Assembly (NCBI GenBank): GCA_943788725.1
Contig: CALSRJ010000001.1
Coordinates: 618,861 to 682,860 of the forward strand
Length of the DNA stretch: 64,000 nucleotides
Direction of reading: 5' to 3'
DNA from: an uncultured Flavobacteriales bacterium
Lineage (GTDB): Bacteria; Bacteroidota; Bacteroidia; Flavobacteriales_G; Salibacteraceae
Each line of letters opens with the position of its first letter. Within the stretch, counting starts at the first letter, position 1. Positions 8,052 through 17,162 of this stretch are shown one piece after another. The position numbers and the translations under genes are program-made. Below the pieces are notes generated by a model, which was given only the letters and a program-made list of their open reading frames with translations, did not search any database and had not been told where the DNA came from.

Positions 8052-10334
8052 ATGAAGGTCATGCTACGCTTCTTGCTCATCTCAATCATGATGAGTTTCA
8101 CAGCCGTTCTTACTGCTCAACAGTCAATCAACATTACATCTGACAGTGCTATCCTACCCTCAGGGCCATGCCCTCTGCCTACCTACAGTCAAACAACCGT
8201 ATGGGGAAATGCATCCAACTTCAATCCAGCAGTTGACAGCATTCTCGTGACATTCTACTGGGGAGATGGGACACTCGACTCCGGCATGTCCCCCTTGTAC
8301 GGAACTGGACCAACGCATTATTGGAATCTTGGAATGACACACAACTATTTCGCTCCGGGAAGTTATGAAACCCGGGTGATAGCCCGCGCTCCTAATGGAA
8401 TGACAGACACACTGATCACCTCTAGTATAACGGTCACAAGCCATTGTGAGGTCATTGATGGGTTTGTATATGTCGATGAGAATGAAAACTGCGTTAAGGA
8501 TGCTGGAGAGCCAGTATCTGCTGCAAGAACGGTCTATATCAAGAACTCTTCAGATCAAACTATAGCAGTTACTACAACGGATGGTACCGGATACTTCAAA
8601 CTCACGGTGCCTACGAACCTCACTGACTTGACACTCGGGTGTTTCATTCATTCGGTATTCTCAGAAAGTGTCACCTGCCCTTCTCAAGGATACCACACCT
8701 TCAATTCAACGTCGTCCCAAAGTCTGAATTTAGCTCTCGGTGAACCTACCCCCGGTGTAGTGGCAAGAGTACATCATGTCGGAATGTGCGGAGTGGCTGC
8801 ACCTGGCGACACGGGTGTGATCTCCTTCAAAGCTTCGATCAAATTCAACACCTCTAACGACTATACAGATACACTCAGGGTCGAGTTAAGTGATCAGGTT
8901 AGCTATGTCGAAATGCTAAATGGCCCTGAGCCAGACGACATCATCGACAACACGGTCTATTGGTACAGAACCATTTCAGCTAATGCTGGCGGTATGGTGA
9001 TCGATGAACCACTATTTCGGTTCAGCACTAGAACCAATATCAACGCCGCATTACTCAGTGACGCTTTATTCACCATGGGTACCTCATTGCATCCACTAGA
9101 TATCAGAGCATCTGACAATTACGATATCGTTAGACTCAAGGTCGATGGTCCTTATGATCCAAATAACAAGGAGGTCTCTCCCGCGGGAGCAGGTCCCACA
9201 GGTTTAATTGATACGTCTACGGTGGAACTTACGTACACGGTGAACTTTCAAAACACAGGCACTGCACCTGCCAAGCATGTTTACATCCTAGACACACTAC
9301 CGTCAGAATTGGACCTTTCTAGCTTTGAGCTCGTCGGGGCAACACATGATGTTAAGGCATCACAAGGCGGGGACGGAGTGATTCGTTTTGACTTCCGAAA
9401 CATCAACCTTCCTGACAGCAACAGTAATGAACCCGAATCACATGGAAGTGTGGTCTTTAAAATGAACTTGGTAGAAGAGCTTCCGATTGGAACCCAGATC
9501 AAAAACCGCGTCGGGATCTACTTTGACTACAACGCACCAGTAATTACCAACTACGCAATCAGCACACTTTACGACGAACCATTTATACCAGACAGCTTGG
9601 TCATTTCTACCCAATCTTCTGACGTGGTGTGCCTTAACTCTGACAACGGTGAAGCCAGTGTCACTGTTATTTCTGGAAATCCTCCATATTCCTATGCTTG
9701 GAGCAATGGAGCAGCAACGAGAAAGATCGAAGACATCGCACCCGGCACCTATTCGATCACTGTAACAGACAATGAAGGGTTTGAGGTCAGCGAAGAGATC
9801 GTTGTGGATGAAAACCGTCAACACCCTGACCCTACGGTTGGCAAAGTTAGCGGTACGATGTCCGTTCAGGCATGGGAAAGCTACATCTACACGATGGACA
9901 ACGTAGCCAATAATTTTTTCGAATGGGATGCTTTGGGCGGTGAGGTGCTCGACGCAGCAAACAACCAAGCAGAGATCCTATGGTATGGCGGCCCGACCGG
10001 CACCATACTCGTAACGCAGATCAGCGAACACGGCTGCAAAGCTTCCCGTGATACCGAGGTTCCGATCCTCTTTGTGGGACAAGACGAGCTGGAAATATCC
10101 AGCTTGAGCATCTACCCCAACCCATCCTCCGAACGGATCTACCTCTCGGCGATTCCAGAAGGAAGCAAGGTATCGGTTAGCATCTACGACCTATCAGGCC
10201 GACAAGTAGCCATGCAAGGCATCCGCTCCATCGATCAGAGCATCTACATCGGCACACTCAGCGCCGGGCCTTATATGGTGCGCTTGACACAAGATGGTGA
10301 GTTGTTGGGGACCACGTTGATGGTGAAGGAGTGA
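8052..10334 (+). CDS. Large T9SS surface protein with PKD-like and SprB-type repeats
   Basis: A 760-residue exported protein (signal peptide ending LTAQQ). Domains in order: a PKD-like region at ~30-130 (FYWGDGT, HNYFAPGSYETRVIA); an SdrD-B-like module at ~135-190 (GFVYVDENENCVKDAGE); a long beta-sandwich region with YDPNNKEVSP, a mark of the DUF11-like conserved repeat of Bacteroidota surface proteins, at ~370-500; a SprB-type repeat at ~525-575 (GNPPYSYAWSNG, IAPGTYSITVTD); and a type A T9SS sorting domain at ~675-760 (IYPNPSSERIYL, LSAGPYMVRL). It is probably a cell-surface adhesin or gliding-related protein. No catalytic residues are apparent. A hairpin and heptad-repeat element follows directly. 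Confidence 0.85.
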   Translation: MKVMLRFLLISIMMSFTAVLTAQQSINITSDSAILPSGPCPLPTYSQTTVWGNASNFNPAVDSILVTFYWGDGTLDSGMSPLYGTGPTHYWNLGMTHNYFAPGSYETRVIARAPNGMTDTLITSSITVTSHCEVIDGFVYVDENENCVKDAGEPVSAARTVYIKNSSDQTIAVTTTDGTGYFKLTVPTNLTDLTLGCFIHSVFSESVTCPSQGYHTFNSTSSQSLNLALGEPTPGVVARVHHVGMCGVAAPGDTGVISFKASIKFNTSNDYTDTLRVELSDQVSYVEMLNGPEPDDIIDNTVYWYRTISANAGGMVIDEPLFRFSTRTNINAALLSDALFTMGTSLHPLDIRASDNYDIVRLKVDGPYDPNNKEVSPAGAGPTGLIDTSTVELTYTVNFQNTGTAPAKHVYILDTLPSELDLSSFELVGATHDVKASQGGDGVIRFDFRNINLPDSNSNEPESHGSVVFKMNLVEELPIGTQIKNRVGIYFDYNAPVITNYAISTLYDEPFIPDSLVISTQSSDVVCLNSDNGEASVTVISGNPPYSYAWSNGAATRKIEDIAPGTYSITVTDNEGFEVSEEIVVDENRQHPDPTVGKVSGTMSVQAWESYIYTMDNVANNFFEWDALGGEVLDAANNQAEILWYGGPTGTILVTQISEHGCKASRDTEVPILFVGQDELEISSLSIYPNPSSERIYLSAIPEGSKVSVSIYDLSGRQVAMQGIRSIDQSIYIGTLSAGPYMVRLTQDGELLGTTLMVKE

Positions 10335-10344
10335 TGTTGGCTGC

Positions 10345-10465
10345 CTGCCTTCGGCAGTTAAACTGGCTTCTGGCTTCTGGCTGCTAGCTATTGGCTATTG
10401 GCAAATAAGGCCTAGCAATTCGCAAACCCTAGCGCCTAGCTCCTAGCCCCTAGTTCCTACTTCCC
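10345..10465. repeat. Second composite heptad-repeat element
   Basis: A small hairpin CTGCC-TTC-GGCAG (10345-10357) lies just after the stop of the T9SS gene. From 10364 to about 10463 the DNA can be read as unbroken 7-mers: TGGCTTC x2, TGGCTGC, TAGCTAT, TGGCTAT, TGGCAAA, TAAGGCC, TAGCAAT, TCGCAAA, CCCTAGC, GCCTAGC, TCCTAGC, CCCTAGT, TCCTACT. The layout matches the element at 5659-5969 (hairpin, then heptads, with shared CCTAGCT units). It runs into the 3' end of the broken glycosyltransferase gene. Confidence 0.85.
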
Positions 10466-11339
10466 AAAACAGCCTCGCCAGTTTCCACAGATCAAACCAC
10501 AGCAGGTTCGGCTTCGGCCCTTTGAGGTTGCGCATGATCCGCGCTTCACTCATCGTGATCAAGCGACTGACGAGTCCCGAGCATACCCATCGACTTCTAG
10601 TCGGTGATAAGTGCGCACCAACTTGATGGAGTCGTCTACCTGTCCCCGCTCGATCAGCCTGGCTAGAGTTGGTCACTCCGTTTGCTGACTTCCGCAAGAA
10701 TTCGTCTACGGGCTCAATCCCAATGTGCTCCAGCGGGTTATCAATGTGCGTAACCGCAAAGCCATGGCGCTTCAACTCCATCGCGAAGAGGGTGTCTTCA
10801 TGCCCATAGCCCTTTCACAGCTCTCGTCCATTTTGATCTGTTGGTACACTTCCCTGCGCACCATAAAATTGTTGGTCATGAATGACTTGTAGGGCAGTTG
10901 CCGTCGCTGAGCGCACATCCACTTCTTCTTTTTGCTTTCCGCAATACCAATGGAAGAGCAGTGCGTGGTCTGTAGGCGCGTCTTTCGGGTAAACGCGGCC
11001 ACCGTACACCACGTCGTAAGCATGAATCTGAGCGTATTGCGCTAAATAATCATCACGCACTACCCTGCCGTCGCAATCCAGAAACAGGAGGTTGTCATAG
11101 CGCGCTTCGCGTTCCATTGCGTTCCGCACCTTGCTCCTTCCTAAGTTTTCCTCGGATTCAATGTAGCGCACCAATGCATTGTCAGCTAAGTGCTTGTGGA
11201 GTTCCTTGAAGGACGCATCGCTGGCATCGTCGAAACAGATGATCTCGCAATCTACTTCCAGGGCTGCAGCTTGCTTCGCCAAATCCGCCACAAAGGCGCG
11301 TACATCAAAATTGTAGATGGGAATGAGTACGCTTAGCAT
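10443..11339 (-). pseudogene. Family 2 glycosyltransferase, four frame breaks
   Basis: The start at 11339 gives MLSVLIPIYNFDVRAFV, a GT2 start; FDDASDAS, LFLDCDG (DxD-type site) and YGGRVYP follow. The frame then changes: extra base near 10905, missing base in a G-run near 10814, extra base near 10672, missing base in a G-run near 10578. Patching these restores MTNNFMVRREV, YGHEDTLFAMELKRHG, HIDNPLEHIGIEP and SEARIMRNLKGPKPN, so the protein would be full length (~300 residues). Two of the breaks are in G-runs, so sequence error is as likely as true decay. It begins just after the stop of the FtsE-like gene and is co-oriented, hence probably one operon. The acceptor is unknown; surface glycan synthesis is likely. 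Confidence 0.75.
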
Positions 11340-11341
11340 CC

Positions 11342-12051
11342 TCAGTCATTTTCCTGAAGCGGTGGCTTAGGCGCTGGTTCTGCCTTACTATCCAAGACCT
11401 TCCCGCCCTTCGCATCGCAGGGTGCGATTGCCATACGTATTCATCTGGGTATAATCATGCGTCGCCATCAAGATGGCCCTTCCTGATTTGCTGATGTCTG
11501 AAAGCAGCCGTCAGGATGTTATCAGAAGTCTCTGGATCCAAATTTCCGGTAGGCTCATCCGCCAAAATCAAGACCGGGTCATTGATCAGCGCCCGTGCAA
11601 TGGCAACGCGCTGCTGCTCTCCTCCGCTCAATTCGTACGCCATCTTGAAGCTTTTGGTGCTCAAGCCGACTTTCTCCAAGACCTCTTCAATGCGCGCCTT
11701 CATCTTGTTCTTGTCTTTCCAACCGGTGGCCTTCATCACAAAAATCAAGTTCTCAGCAACGGATCTATCGGTGAGTAACTGAAAGTCTTGGAAGACAATG
11801 CCGAGCTTTCTGCGCAAGAAAGGAATCTGCTTGCGCTTCAATTTCTTGAGGTCAAACTCCCCCACCTCGCCTTCGCCGTCCGTCAGCGGAAGCTCGCCGT
11901 AGAGCGTTTTGAGCAAACTACTCTTCCCCGTACCGGTCTTCCCGATGAGGTAGATGAACTCGCCTTTGTTGATGTCAAACGTTACATCCGACAGCACCAG
12001 GTGCTTGTCGATGTAAATGTTGCTGTTTCGGATCGATACGATTGCTTCCAT
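11342..12051 (-). CDS. ftsE: FtsE-like ABC ATPase, two frame breaks near the C-terminus
   Basis: The start at ATG 12051 ([15 protein letters not shown]) removes an unrelated 24-residue head. Walker A is GKTGTGKSS (~residue 35), the Q-loop VFQDFQLL, the ABC signature [10 protein letters not shown] and Walker [11 protein letters not shown]. The frame breaks at about 11511 (extra base), and the +1 frame continues [19 protein letters not shown] (H-loop). It breaks again at the GGGCGGG tract near 11416. With both corrected the protein is ~235 residues, as expected for FtsE. FtsE pairs with the membrane protein FtsX to activate peptidoglycan hydrolases at division; ftsX is not adjacent here, as is often the case in Bacteroidota, so the name is by similarity only. 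Confidence 0.75.
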
Positions 12052-12063
12052 AATGTCAGTAAA

Positions 12064-12071
12064 CAAATGTA
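12064..12071 (-). promoter_or_regulatory. Candidate -7 box for the FtsE-like gene
   Basis: The minus strand reads TACATTTG, an exact match to TAnnTTTG, 13 bp before ATG 12051. No convincing -33 element is seen. Confidence 0.45.
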
Positions 12072-12134
12072 AGATTGCATCGACGGGAAAAATCCCTCGT
12101 GCAACAGAGTTGCCGACAGGCAAAATGTGAAAAA

Positions 12135-12650
12135 GTGAAGCGGAAAATCGGACTCATAAGCGACACCCACAGCTACATGGACGAACGCATTGCGCACCAC
12201 TTAGGTATATGCGATGAAATTTGGCATGCCGGAGACGTAGGTGATCCAAGCGTACTGGATCGATTGGAGCAGATAGCTCCGGTAAAAGGGGTGTACGGAA
12301 ACATCGATGGAACCGACATTCGAAAGCGCTTACCAGAAGCGGAGGTGATGGACTTCGATGGACTTATTGTACTGATGATCCACATCGCCGGTCCGCTGGG
12401 CAGGTATTCTCCTCAAACCCGTTCACTGATCGAGAAGCACCGCCCGGACGTACTTATTTGTGGGCACTCACACATCCTCCGCGTAAAGCGCGACGATAAG
12501 ATGAATGTGATGTACATCAATCCAGGCGCCGCAGGTAGGCATGGCTTTCACAAGGTGCGCACGCTATGCCGCTTTGAGATCAACGACGGGAAGCTGGAAC
12601 AATTCGAAGCGGTTGAACTCGGCCCGCGATCATCGCAAGCGGTCCACTGA
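12135..12650 (+). CDS. YfcE/MJ0936-type metallophosphoesterase
   Basis: I choose GTG 12135 because it begins VKRKIGLISDTHSYM, which places the first metal motif (SDTH) at residue ~9 as in the family; the open frame upstream to 12075 reads as charged non-family sequence. Further motifs are HAGDVGD, GNIDG, ICGHSH and MYINPGAAG, which together give the two-metal site of calcineurin-like phosphoesterases. Members hydrolyse phosphodiesters of small substrates in the cytoplasm; the physiological substrate is not known. The 172-residue length is normal. It diverges from the FtsE-like gene, and its last 20 bp overlap the end of the convergent DUF4293 gene. Confidence 0.9.
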   Translation: MKRKIGLISDTHSYMDERIAHHLGICDEIWHAGDVGDPSVLDRLEQIAPVKGVYGNIDGTDIRKRLPEAEVMDFDGLIVLMIHIAGPLGRYSPQTRSLIEKHRPDVLICGHSHILRVKRDDKMNVMYINPGAAGRHGFHKVRTLCRFEINDGKLEQFEAVELGPRSSQAVH

Positions 12651-13065
12651 CCGCACCAAGTCATCGTCCTTCTTGATGGCTTTTTTGGCCATCCAAAGCA
12701 ACACCAAAGCAACGATAGGCAACGCTGGAGCAATGTCATAGGACAAATCCAGTCCTTCCGTCAGCACCAAAAGCTTCAATCTGCTGGTAGTGTAAAAATC
12801 CAAAAGCCACGAAGACGATCAACATGTCGAGCATCGCGACGTTCGCCAATTTCATTTGTGCCTGACGATTCTTGAATCGAGCCATCACTGCGATCGACGT
12901 AATTACCGAAAGCCCCACCAATACCTGCATCACAAGCGCATTGGTATCCGTCATAAACGAAACGGTCTCCCCATTTACTGTATACGTAACCCAATCAAAA
13001 GCCAAGGAACTTCCAACCGCAGCCAACGCGAAGAGGATATATAGAGTCTGTATTCTTTGAAGCAT
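12630..13065 (-). CDS. DUF4293 membrane protein, one frame break
   Basis: ATG 13065 (MLQRIQTLYILFALAAVG) begins a four-helix membrane protein typical of the Bacteroidota-specific DUF4293 family. The first frame covers three helices and reaches QQIEAFG near 12780. One base out of frame, the fourth segment appears (LTEGLDLSYDIAPALPIVALV, with a WMAKKAIKKDDDLV tail) and ends at TGA 12630. Dropping one base near GCTTTTGG (12770-12777) gives 144 residues, the normal family size. The function is unknown. It diverges from rho, an arrangement worth comparing in relatives. Its end overlaps the convergent phosphoesterase. Confidence 0.82.
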
Positions 13066-13260
13066 GATTAATTCTATTTGACTGCAAAAATTAGAAATAG
13101 CGTGCACCAAGACAGAAAAACTTTAATATTGCAGTGCGATTCCTCGCAAATCTCATATCCCAGCCTTTCTCGATTTCTTTTAGATTGAACTGACAAGGCT
13201 AGGGAACCTTTCAAAATTCATTTATAGCCATTGATCGCTTAGCATCAAGTTACTCACATC

Positions 13261-15057
13261 ATGTACGACATCATTGAATTGAACGAAAAACTGGTCGGAG
13301 ATCTCAAAGAGATCGCTAAAGGTCTTAACATCAGCAAGTATGAAAAGCTGAAAAAGCAAGACCTCATCTACCAGATCCTCGACGCTCAAGCACTCAATCC
13401 CAAAGCAGTTGCTGACGTCAAGAAGGCCGACAAGCCTTCAAACGAAACTCCATCTACGGAAGAGAGCCCAGAAAAGAAACCCGGAAGAGGCCGTCCAAGC
13501 GCTGCAAAAGCGAAAGACAAGCCAGCTTCAAATGGTCAGGACGCCAAAGCAGCGGATGATACATCTTCTGCCGAAGCAGCTAAAGACACAAAAGGTTCAG
13601 ACAATCCGGACAACGGAGATCGCAAGCCACGGGGCGAGCGATCCAACGACCGAGGTCGTGGAGACCGCAACGAACGTCGCGACACCCGTACCGAAGGCAA
13701 AGACGATAACAAGGACCAAAACAAAGATCAAGACCGACCAAAAGGCCGCGATGATCGCAACGAACGCAGTGACCGAGGTGACCGCAATGAGCGGAGCGAC
13801 CGAAGTGATCGAAATGAGCGCGGTGATCGGAACGACGGTCGTCGTGACAACCGACGTGACAACAACGGTGCTGAAGGCGCAGACGGTGACAAGCCACAAC
13901 GTCCACCACGCCGTGAAAAGAAAGAACCAGAATACGATTTCGATGAAATCGTAAGCGCTGAGGGTTGCTTGGAAATCATGAAGGAAGGATATGGATTCCT
14001 GCGCTCAGCAGATTACAGCTACCTCCCTTCTCCTGACGACGTGTACGTTTCACAATCGCAGATCAAACTCTTCGGTCTCCGCACCGGTGATACCATCCGC
14101 GGAACAATTCGTCCACCGAAAGAAGGTGAAAAGTACTATCCACTCATCCGCATTGAGAAGATCAACGGATTGGATCCTGCCGCAGTGCGTGACCGTGTGC
14201 CTTTCGATTATTTGAAGCCCCTCTTCCCAGAAGAGAAGTTCACATTGATCGGTCATCAAAAGCAGACCTTGTCTTCTCGTATCATTGACCTCTTCACACC
14301 GATCGGAAAAGGTCAGCGTGGTTTGATCGTGGCACAGCCGAAAACAGGTAAGACCGAAATTCTCAAGGAAGTGGCAAATGCAATTGCTACGAACCACCCT
14401 GAGGTATACCTCATGATCTTGCTGATCGACGAACGTCCTGAAGAAGTAACGGACATGGAGCGAAGCGTAAACGCCGAAGTTGTCGCCTCTACGTTTGACG
14501 AACCAGCCGACCGTCACGTAAAGGTTTCCAACTTGGTGCTCGAAAAGGCAAAGCGTTTGGTAGAGTGTGGTCATGACGTGGTGATCCTCTTGGATTCCAT
14601 TACACGACTTGCGCGTGCTTACAACACCGTTTCTCCAGCTTCTGGAAAAGTGTTGACGGGAGGTGTGGATGCGAATGCATTGCACAAGCCAAAGCGTTTC
14701 TTCGGTGCTGCACGAAACATCGAGCACGGTGGATCTTTAACCATCATCGCTACAGCGCTTACCGAGACTGGATCGAAGATGGACGAAGTAATCTTCGAAG
14801 AATTCAAAGGAACCGGTAACATGGAACTCCAATTGGATAGAAAGCTCAGCAACAGAAGGGTATTCCCAGCGATCGACCTGGTATCTTCCAGCACACGTCG
14901 CGACGATTTACTCGTGGACAAAGAGACCCTGCAGCGTTTATGGATTCTCCGAAAGCACCTTACCGATATGAATACGGTGGAGGCCATGGAGTTCCTGAAG
15001 CAGCAAATGGCGCATACCAAGTCGAACGAAGAGTTCTTGATCTCCATGAACTCCTAA
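13261..15057 (+). CDS. rho: Transcription termination factor Rho with long insertion
   Basis: A 598-residue hexameric RNA helicase that ends transcripts. The N-terminal Rho_N helix bundle (~1-45) is followed by a ~170-residue insertion (~50-220) made first of Lys/Glu/Ala/Pro and then of near-repeats of [12 protein letters not shown]. The RNA-binding cold-shock fold follows (~234-305; GYGFLRS). The ATPase core contains AQPKTGKTE (Walker A, ~358-366), [13 protein letters not shown] and [16 protein letters not shown] (Walker B), plus [21 protein letters not shown]. Such insertions are common in Bacteroidota Rho and can promote RNA binding or phase separation. The gene is followed by a strong intrinsic terminator. 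Its ~195-bp leader, shared with divergent DUF4293, shows no recognisable RNA element. Confidence 0.97.
   Translation: MYDIIELNEKLVGDLKEIAKGLNISKYEKLKKQDLIYQILDAQALNPKAVADVKKADKPSNETPSTEESPEKKPGRGRPSAAKAKDKPASNGQDAKAADDTSSAEAAKDTKGSDNPDNGDRKPRGERSNDRGRGDRNERRDTRTEGKDDNKDQNKDQDRPKGRDDRNERSDRGDRNERSDRSDRNERGDRNDGRRDNRRDNNGAEGADGDKPQRPPRREKKEPEYDFDEIVSAEGCLEIMKEGYGFLRSADYSYLPSPDDVYVSQSQIKLFGLRTGDTIRGTIRPPKEGEKYYPLIRIEKINGLDPAAVRDRVPFDYLKPLFPEEKFTLIGHQKQTLSSRIIDLFTPIGKGQRGLIVAQPKTGKTEILKEVANAIATNHPEVYLMILLIDERPEEVTDMERSVNAEVVASTFDEPADRHVKVSNLVLEKAKRLVECGHDVVILLDSITRLARAYNTVSPASGKVLTGGVDANALHKPKRFFGAARNIEHGGSLTIIATALTETGSKMDEVIFEEFKGTGNMELQLDRKLSNRRVFPAIDLVSSSTRRDDLLVDKETLQRLWILRKHLTDMNTVEAMEFLKQQMAHTKSNEEFLISMNS
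13650..13860 (+). repeat. Low-complexity repeat tract inside rho
   Basis: Imperfect 9-15 bp units such as GACCGCAACGAGCGG and GATCGCAACGAACGC encode repeated (D/G/S)-R-(N/G)-E-R-(S/G/N) residues. The open frames on the other strand here are by-products of this composition. Confidence 0.8.
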
Positions 15058-15080
15058 GTTCCTCCAACTAAAAATTGAAC

Positions 15081-15125
15081 ATGGCTTGCCGTATCTTCAC
15101 CGCTGAAGATGGCAAGCCATTTTTC
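15081..15125 (+). terminator. Intrinsic terminator of rho
   Basis: ATGGCTTGCC (15081-15090) pairs with GGCAAGCCAT (15111-15120), and inside it ATCTTCA pairs with TGAAGAT around a short CCGC loop; TTTTC follows. The stem is long and nearly perfect, 24 bp after the rho stop codon. Confidence 0.9.
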
Positions 15126-15136
15126 TTTGCATTGAC

Positions 15137-15643
15137 ATGAAGCATCCGATTCAAAATACCGCTCTCATTGCTGCCTTTGTTTCCATCATCGGCAAGATGG
15201 TCTACCACATCTTCTTTCTAGCCAGCGAAGATTTCGACACCTACTCGCGGTTCTTCTATCTTTTATGCTTCCTCGCAGCACTCTTCATCGGCTTGCGCGC
15301 TTGGAAGATCCAACACCAAGGTTCTCCCTTCACTGACGATGTAAAATCCGGTCTCAAGATCGCGTCGATCTATGCCATTATCATCTCCGCATTTACGTAC
15401 GCATATTATGCCTTCATCAATCCTTCCTATTTTGAAACCAAGATTTCCGAAGCAGTCGTAGCAGCCGAAGAAGCAGGCCTCACAGAGAAGAACTTGGAGA
15501 ATGTGCAGAATACCACCTCCTTCATTTTCGACGCTTTTACGCACAGCACCTTGACCCTCTTCGGGTACATCACCATGGGTTTGTTCTATACCATCGTATT
15601 GGTATTGCTCTTTCGCTACCGACCGAAAGCCTTTGGGATCTAA
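15137..15643 (+). CDS. DUF4199-type membrane protein
   Basis: A 168-residue protein with four hydrophobic helices (about residues 8-28, 38-54, 72-92 and 135-158) and a charged loop between the third and fourth (EAVVAAEEAGLTEKNLENV). This matches the Bacteroidota DUF4199 layout, for which no function is known. It follows the rho terminator and so is probably transcribed separately. Its stop TAA (15641-15643) overlaps the stop of the convergent Mur ligase gene. Confidence 0.7.
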   Translation: MKHPIQNTALIAAFVSIIGKMVYHIFFLASEDFDTYSRFFYLLCFLAALFIGLRAWKIQHQGSPFTDDVKSGLKIASIYAIIISAFTYAYYAFINPSYFETKISEAVVAAEEAGLTEKNLENVQNTTSFIFDAFTHSTLTLFGYITMGLFYTIVLVLLFRYRPKAFGI

Positions 15644-16995
15644 GCCAATACTTGATCCGCAAATCGATCTACATCGATCCCTCCAAAATTTCCCGAACTC
15701 ATCATCAGCAAGTTACTGTTGGCGTAGTCTATCTCCAAAAGGCGGGATTGTAGGTCTTCAGAAACCGTGAATACCTCAAGATCGTCTCGTTGGAATGACG
15801 CGCGTACTTCGTCCTTGCTGATCGGATCCAAGCGCTTGTGTGCTATGGTTTCTTCCTTGAAGAAGACTATTGCCGTATCGGCAGCATCCATGGTGTGGGC
15901 ATACTCCAGCAAAAACTCTTTTGTCAGGCTTGAAAAGGTGTGCAACTCCATGCACGCCACTAAGTTTCGATCTGGCCACTGGTCCTTTACCGCCTTCGTG
16001 GTAGCGCTCAATTTGGAAGGGGAATGGGCGAAATCTTTGTAGACCACTGTTTGCTCGTTGCGACCAATTTCTTCCAATCGACGCGCAGCTCCTTTGAAAT
16101 CGGCAATCGCCTCAAAGAAGGAATCCTCTTCTACTCCCAGTGCTAAGCACACTTCCATAGCGCCCATGAGGTTTTGAAGGTTGTGCTCTCCAAATACATG
16201 GACCGCAATCTTTTCATCTCCACGTAGGATGTACGTCATGCCGTTCTCAACGACATAATCAGGCGTTTGGTAAGGTCGTTGATCTAGGTGCTGGCCGTAT
16301 TCGTGCACGGTCTCATCCAATTGCTCGTCGGCCACACAAAAGGCCAATACGCCGTTGTCCATCATCCGATCTAGAAATATCTCAAACTGCTCGAGGTAAT
16401 TTTCAAAGGTTGGAAACACATTGATGTGGTCCCAAGCAATGCCCGAAAGCAAGGCGATGTGAGGATCGTACAAGTGAAACTTAGGCCGGCGATCTATGGG
16501 TGAACTAAGGTATTCATCTCCTTCTAGGATAATCACGGGAGCATCAGAAAGGCGCACCATGGTATCGAAGCCTTCGATTTGTGCTCCAACTAAATAGTCA
16601 AAGTCTCGACCCAGCTTTTTCAACACGTGCAAAATCATGGATGTGATGGTGGTCTTGCCATGGCTACCACCGATGACCACTCGTTCCTTCTCTAATGATT
16701 GTTGGTATATAAATTCAGGGTATGAGGACACCATAAGGTCAAGCTCCTGCGCTTTGAGCAGCTCTGGATTATCCTCTCGCGCATGCATACCAAGTATGAT
16801 AGCGTCCAAGTCTTCACTGATCCGAGCGGGATCCCATCCCATGGTTTCAGGCAGCAGTCCATGATCGGCCAATCGAGATCGAGAAGGATCGAAGATCTGA
16901 TCATCAGACCCGGTTACGTGATGACCGTTGAGTTTGAGCGCTATGGCAAGGTTGTGCATCGCAGCGCCTCCAATGGCGATGAGGTGTATACGCAT
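15640..16995 (-). CDS. mpl: Mpl-type Mur ligase (peptidoglycan recycling)
   Basis: The 451-residue protein starts MRIHLIAIGGAAMHNLAIAL, the Mpl-specific variant of the Mur ligase nucleotide-binding start. The ATP loop is GGSHGKTT (~residue 109); the central domain shows EGDEYLSS and SGIAWDHINVFPT, and the C-terminal domain FAHSPSKL. Mpl joins UDP-MurNAc to L-Ala-gamma-D-Glu-meso-DAP recovered from old peptidoglycan, in the cytoplasm. Length and motifs are complete. It is a single gene, convergent with DUF4199 and divergent from the aldolase. MurC is the closest alternative, but the HNLAIAL start and SGSHGK-like loop context favour Mpl. Confidence 0.85.
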   Translation of the reverse strand: MRIHLIAIGGAAMHNLAIALKLNGHHVTGSDDQIFDPSRSRLADHGLLPETMGWDPARISEDLDAIILGMHAREDNPELLKAQELDLMVSSYPEFIYQQSLEKERVVIGGSHGKTTITSMILHVLKKLGRDFDYLVGAQIEGFDTMVRLSDAPVIILEGDEYLSSPIDRRPKFHLYDPHIALLSGIAWDHINVFPTFENYLEQFEIFLDRMMDNGVLAFCVADEQLDETVHEYGQHLDQRPYQTPDYVVENGMTYILRGDEKIAVHVFGEHNLQNLMGAMEVCLALGVEEDSFFEAIADFKGAARRLEEIGRNEQTVVYKDFAHSPSKLSATTKAVKDQWPDRNLVACMELHTFSSLTKEFLLEYAHTMDAADTAIVFFKEETIAHKRLDPISKDEVRASFQRDDLEVFTVSEDLQSRLLEIDYANSNLLMMSSGNFGGIDVDRFADQVLA

Positions 16996-17123
16996 GGTGT
17001 TTGCTTTGTATCAAAATTAAGCGGCGAAGATGTTGGACCACAGGATTGGTGACGAAGCTTTCAACAAGTCAATGGGAGCGATATCTAGCGGGTCCATCAG
17101 CTTTTTTTCCTGACTCCAAATCT

Positions 17124-17131
17124 TACCTTTG
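17124..17131 (+). promoter_or_regulatory. Candidate -7 box of the aldolase gene
   Basis: TACCTTTG matches TAnnTTTG exactly, 31 bp before ATG 17163. A T-rich stretch lies ~17 bp upstream, but there is no clear TTTG. Confidence 0.5.
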
Positions 17132-17162
17132 CCGGGTCACAAACACAAACCACTAGGACCCC

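Noticed and set aside
13066-13260. Riboswitch or attenuator in the rho leader
   Set aside because: I could find no conserved aptamer pattern or terminator/antiterminator pair in these 195 bp.
13580-13979. Several open frames opposite or shifted within the rho insertion
   Set aside because: They follow from the Arg/Asp-rich repeat composition of rho; they have no start context and no recognisable domains.
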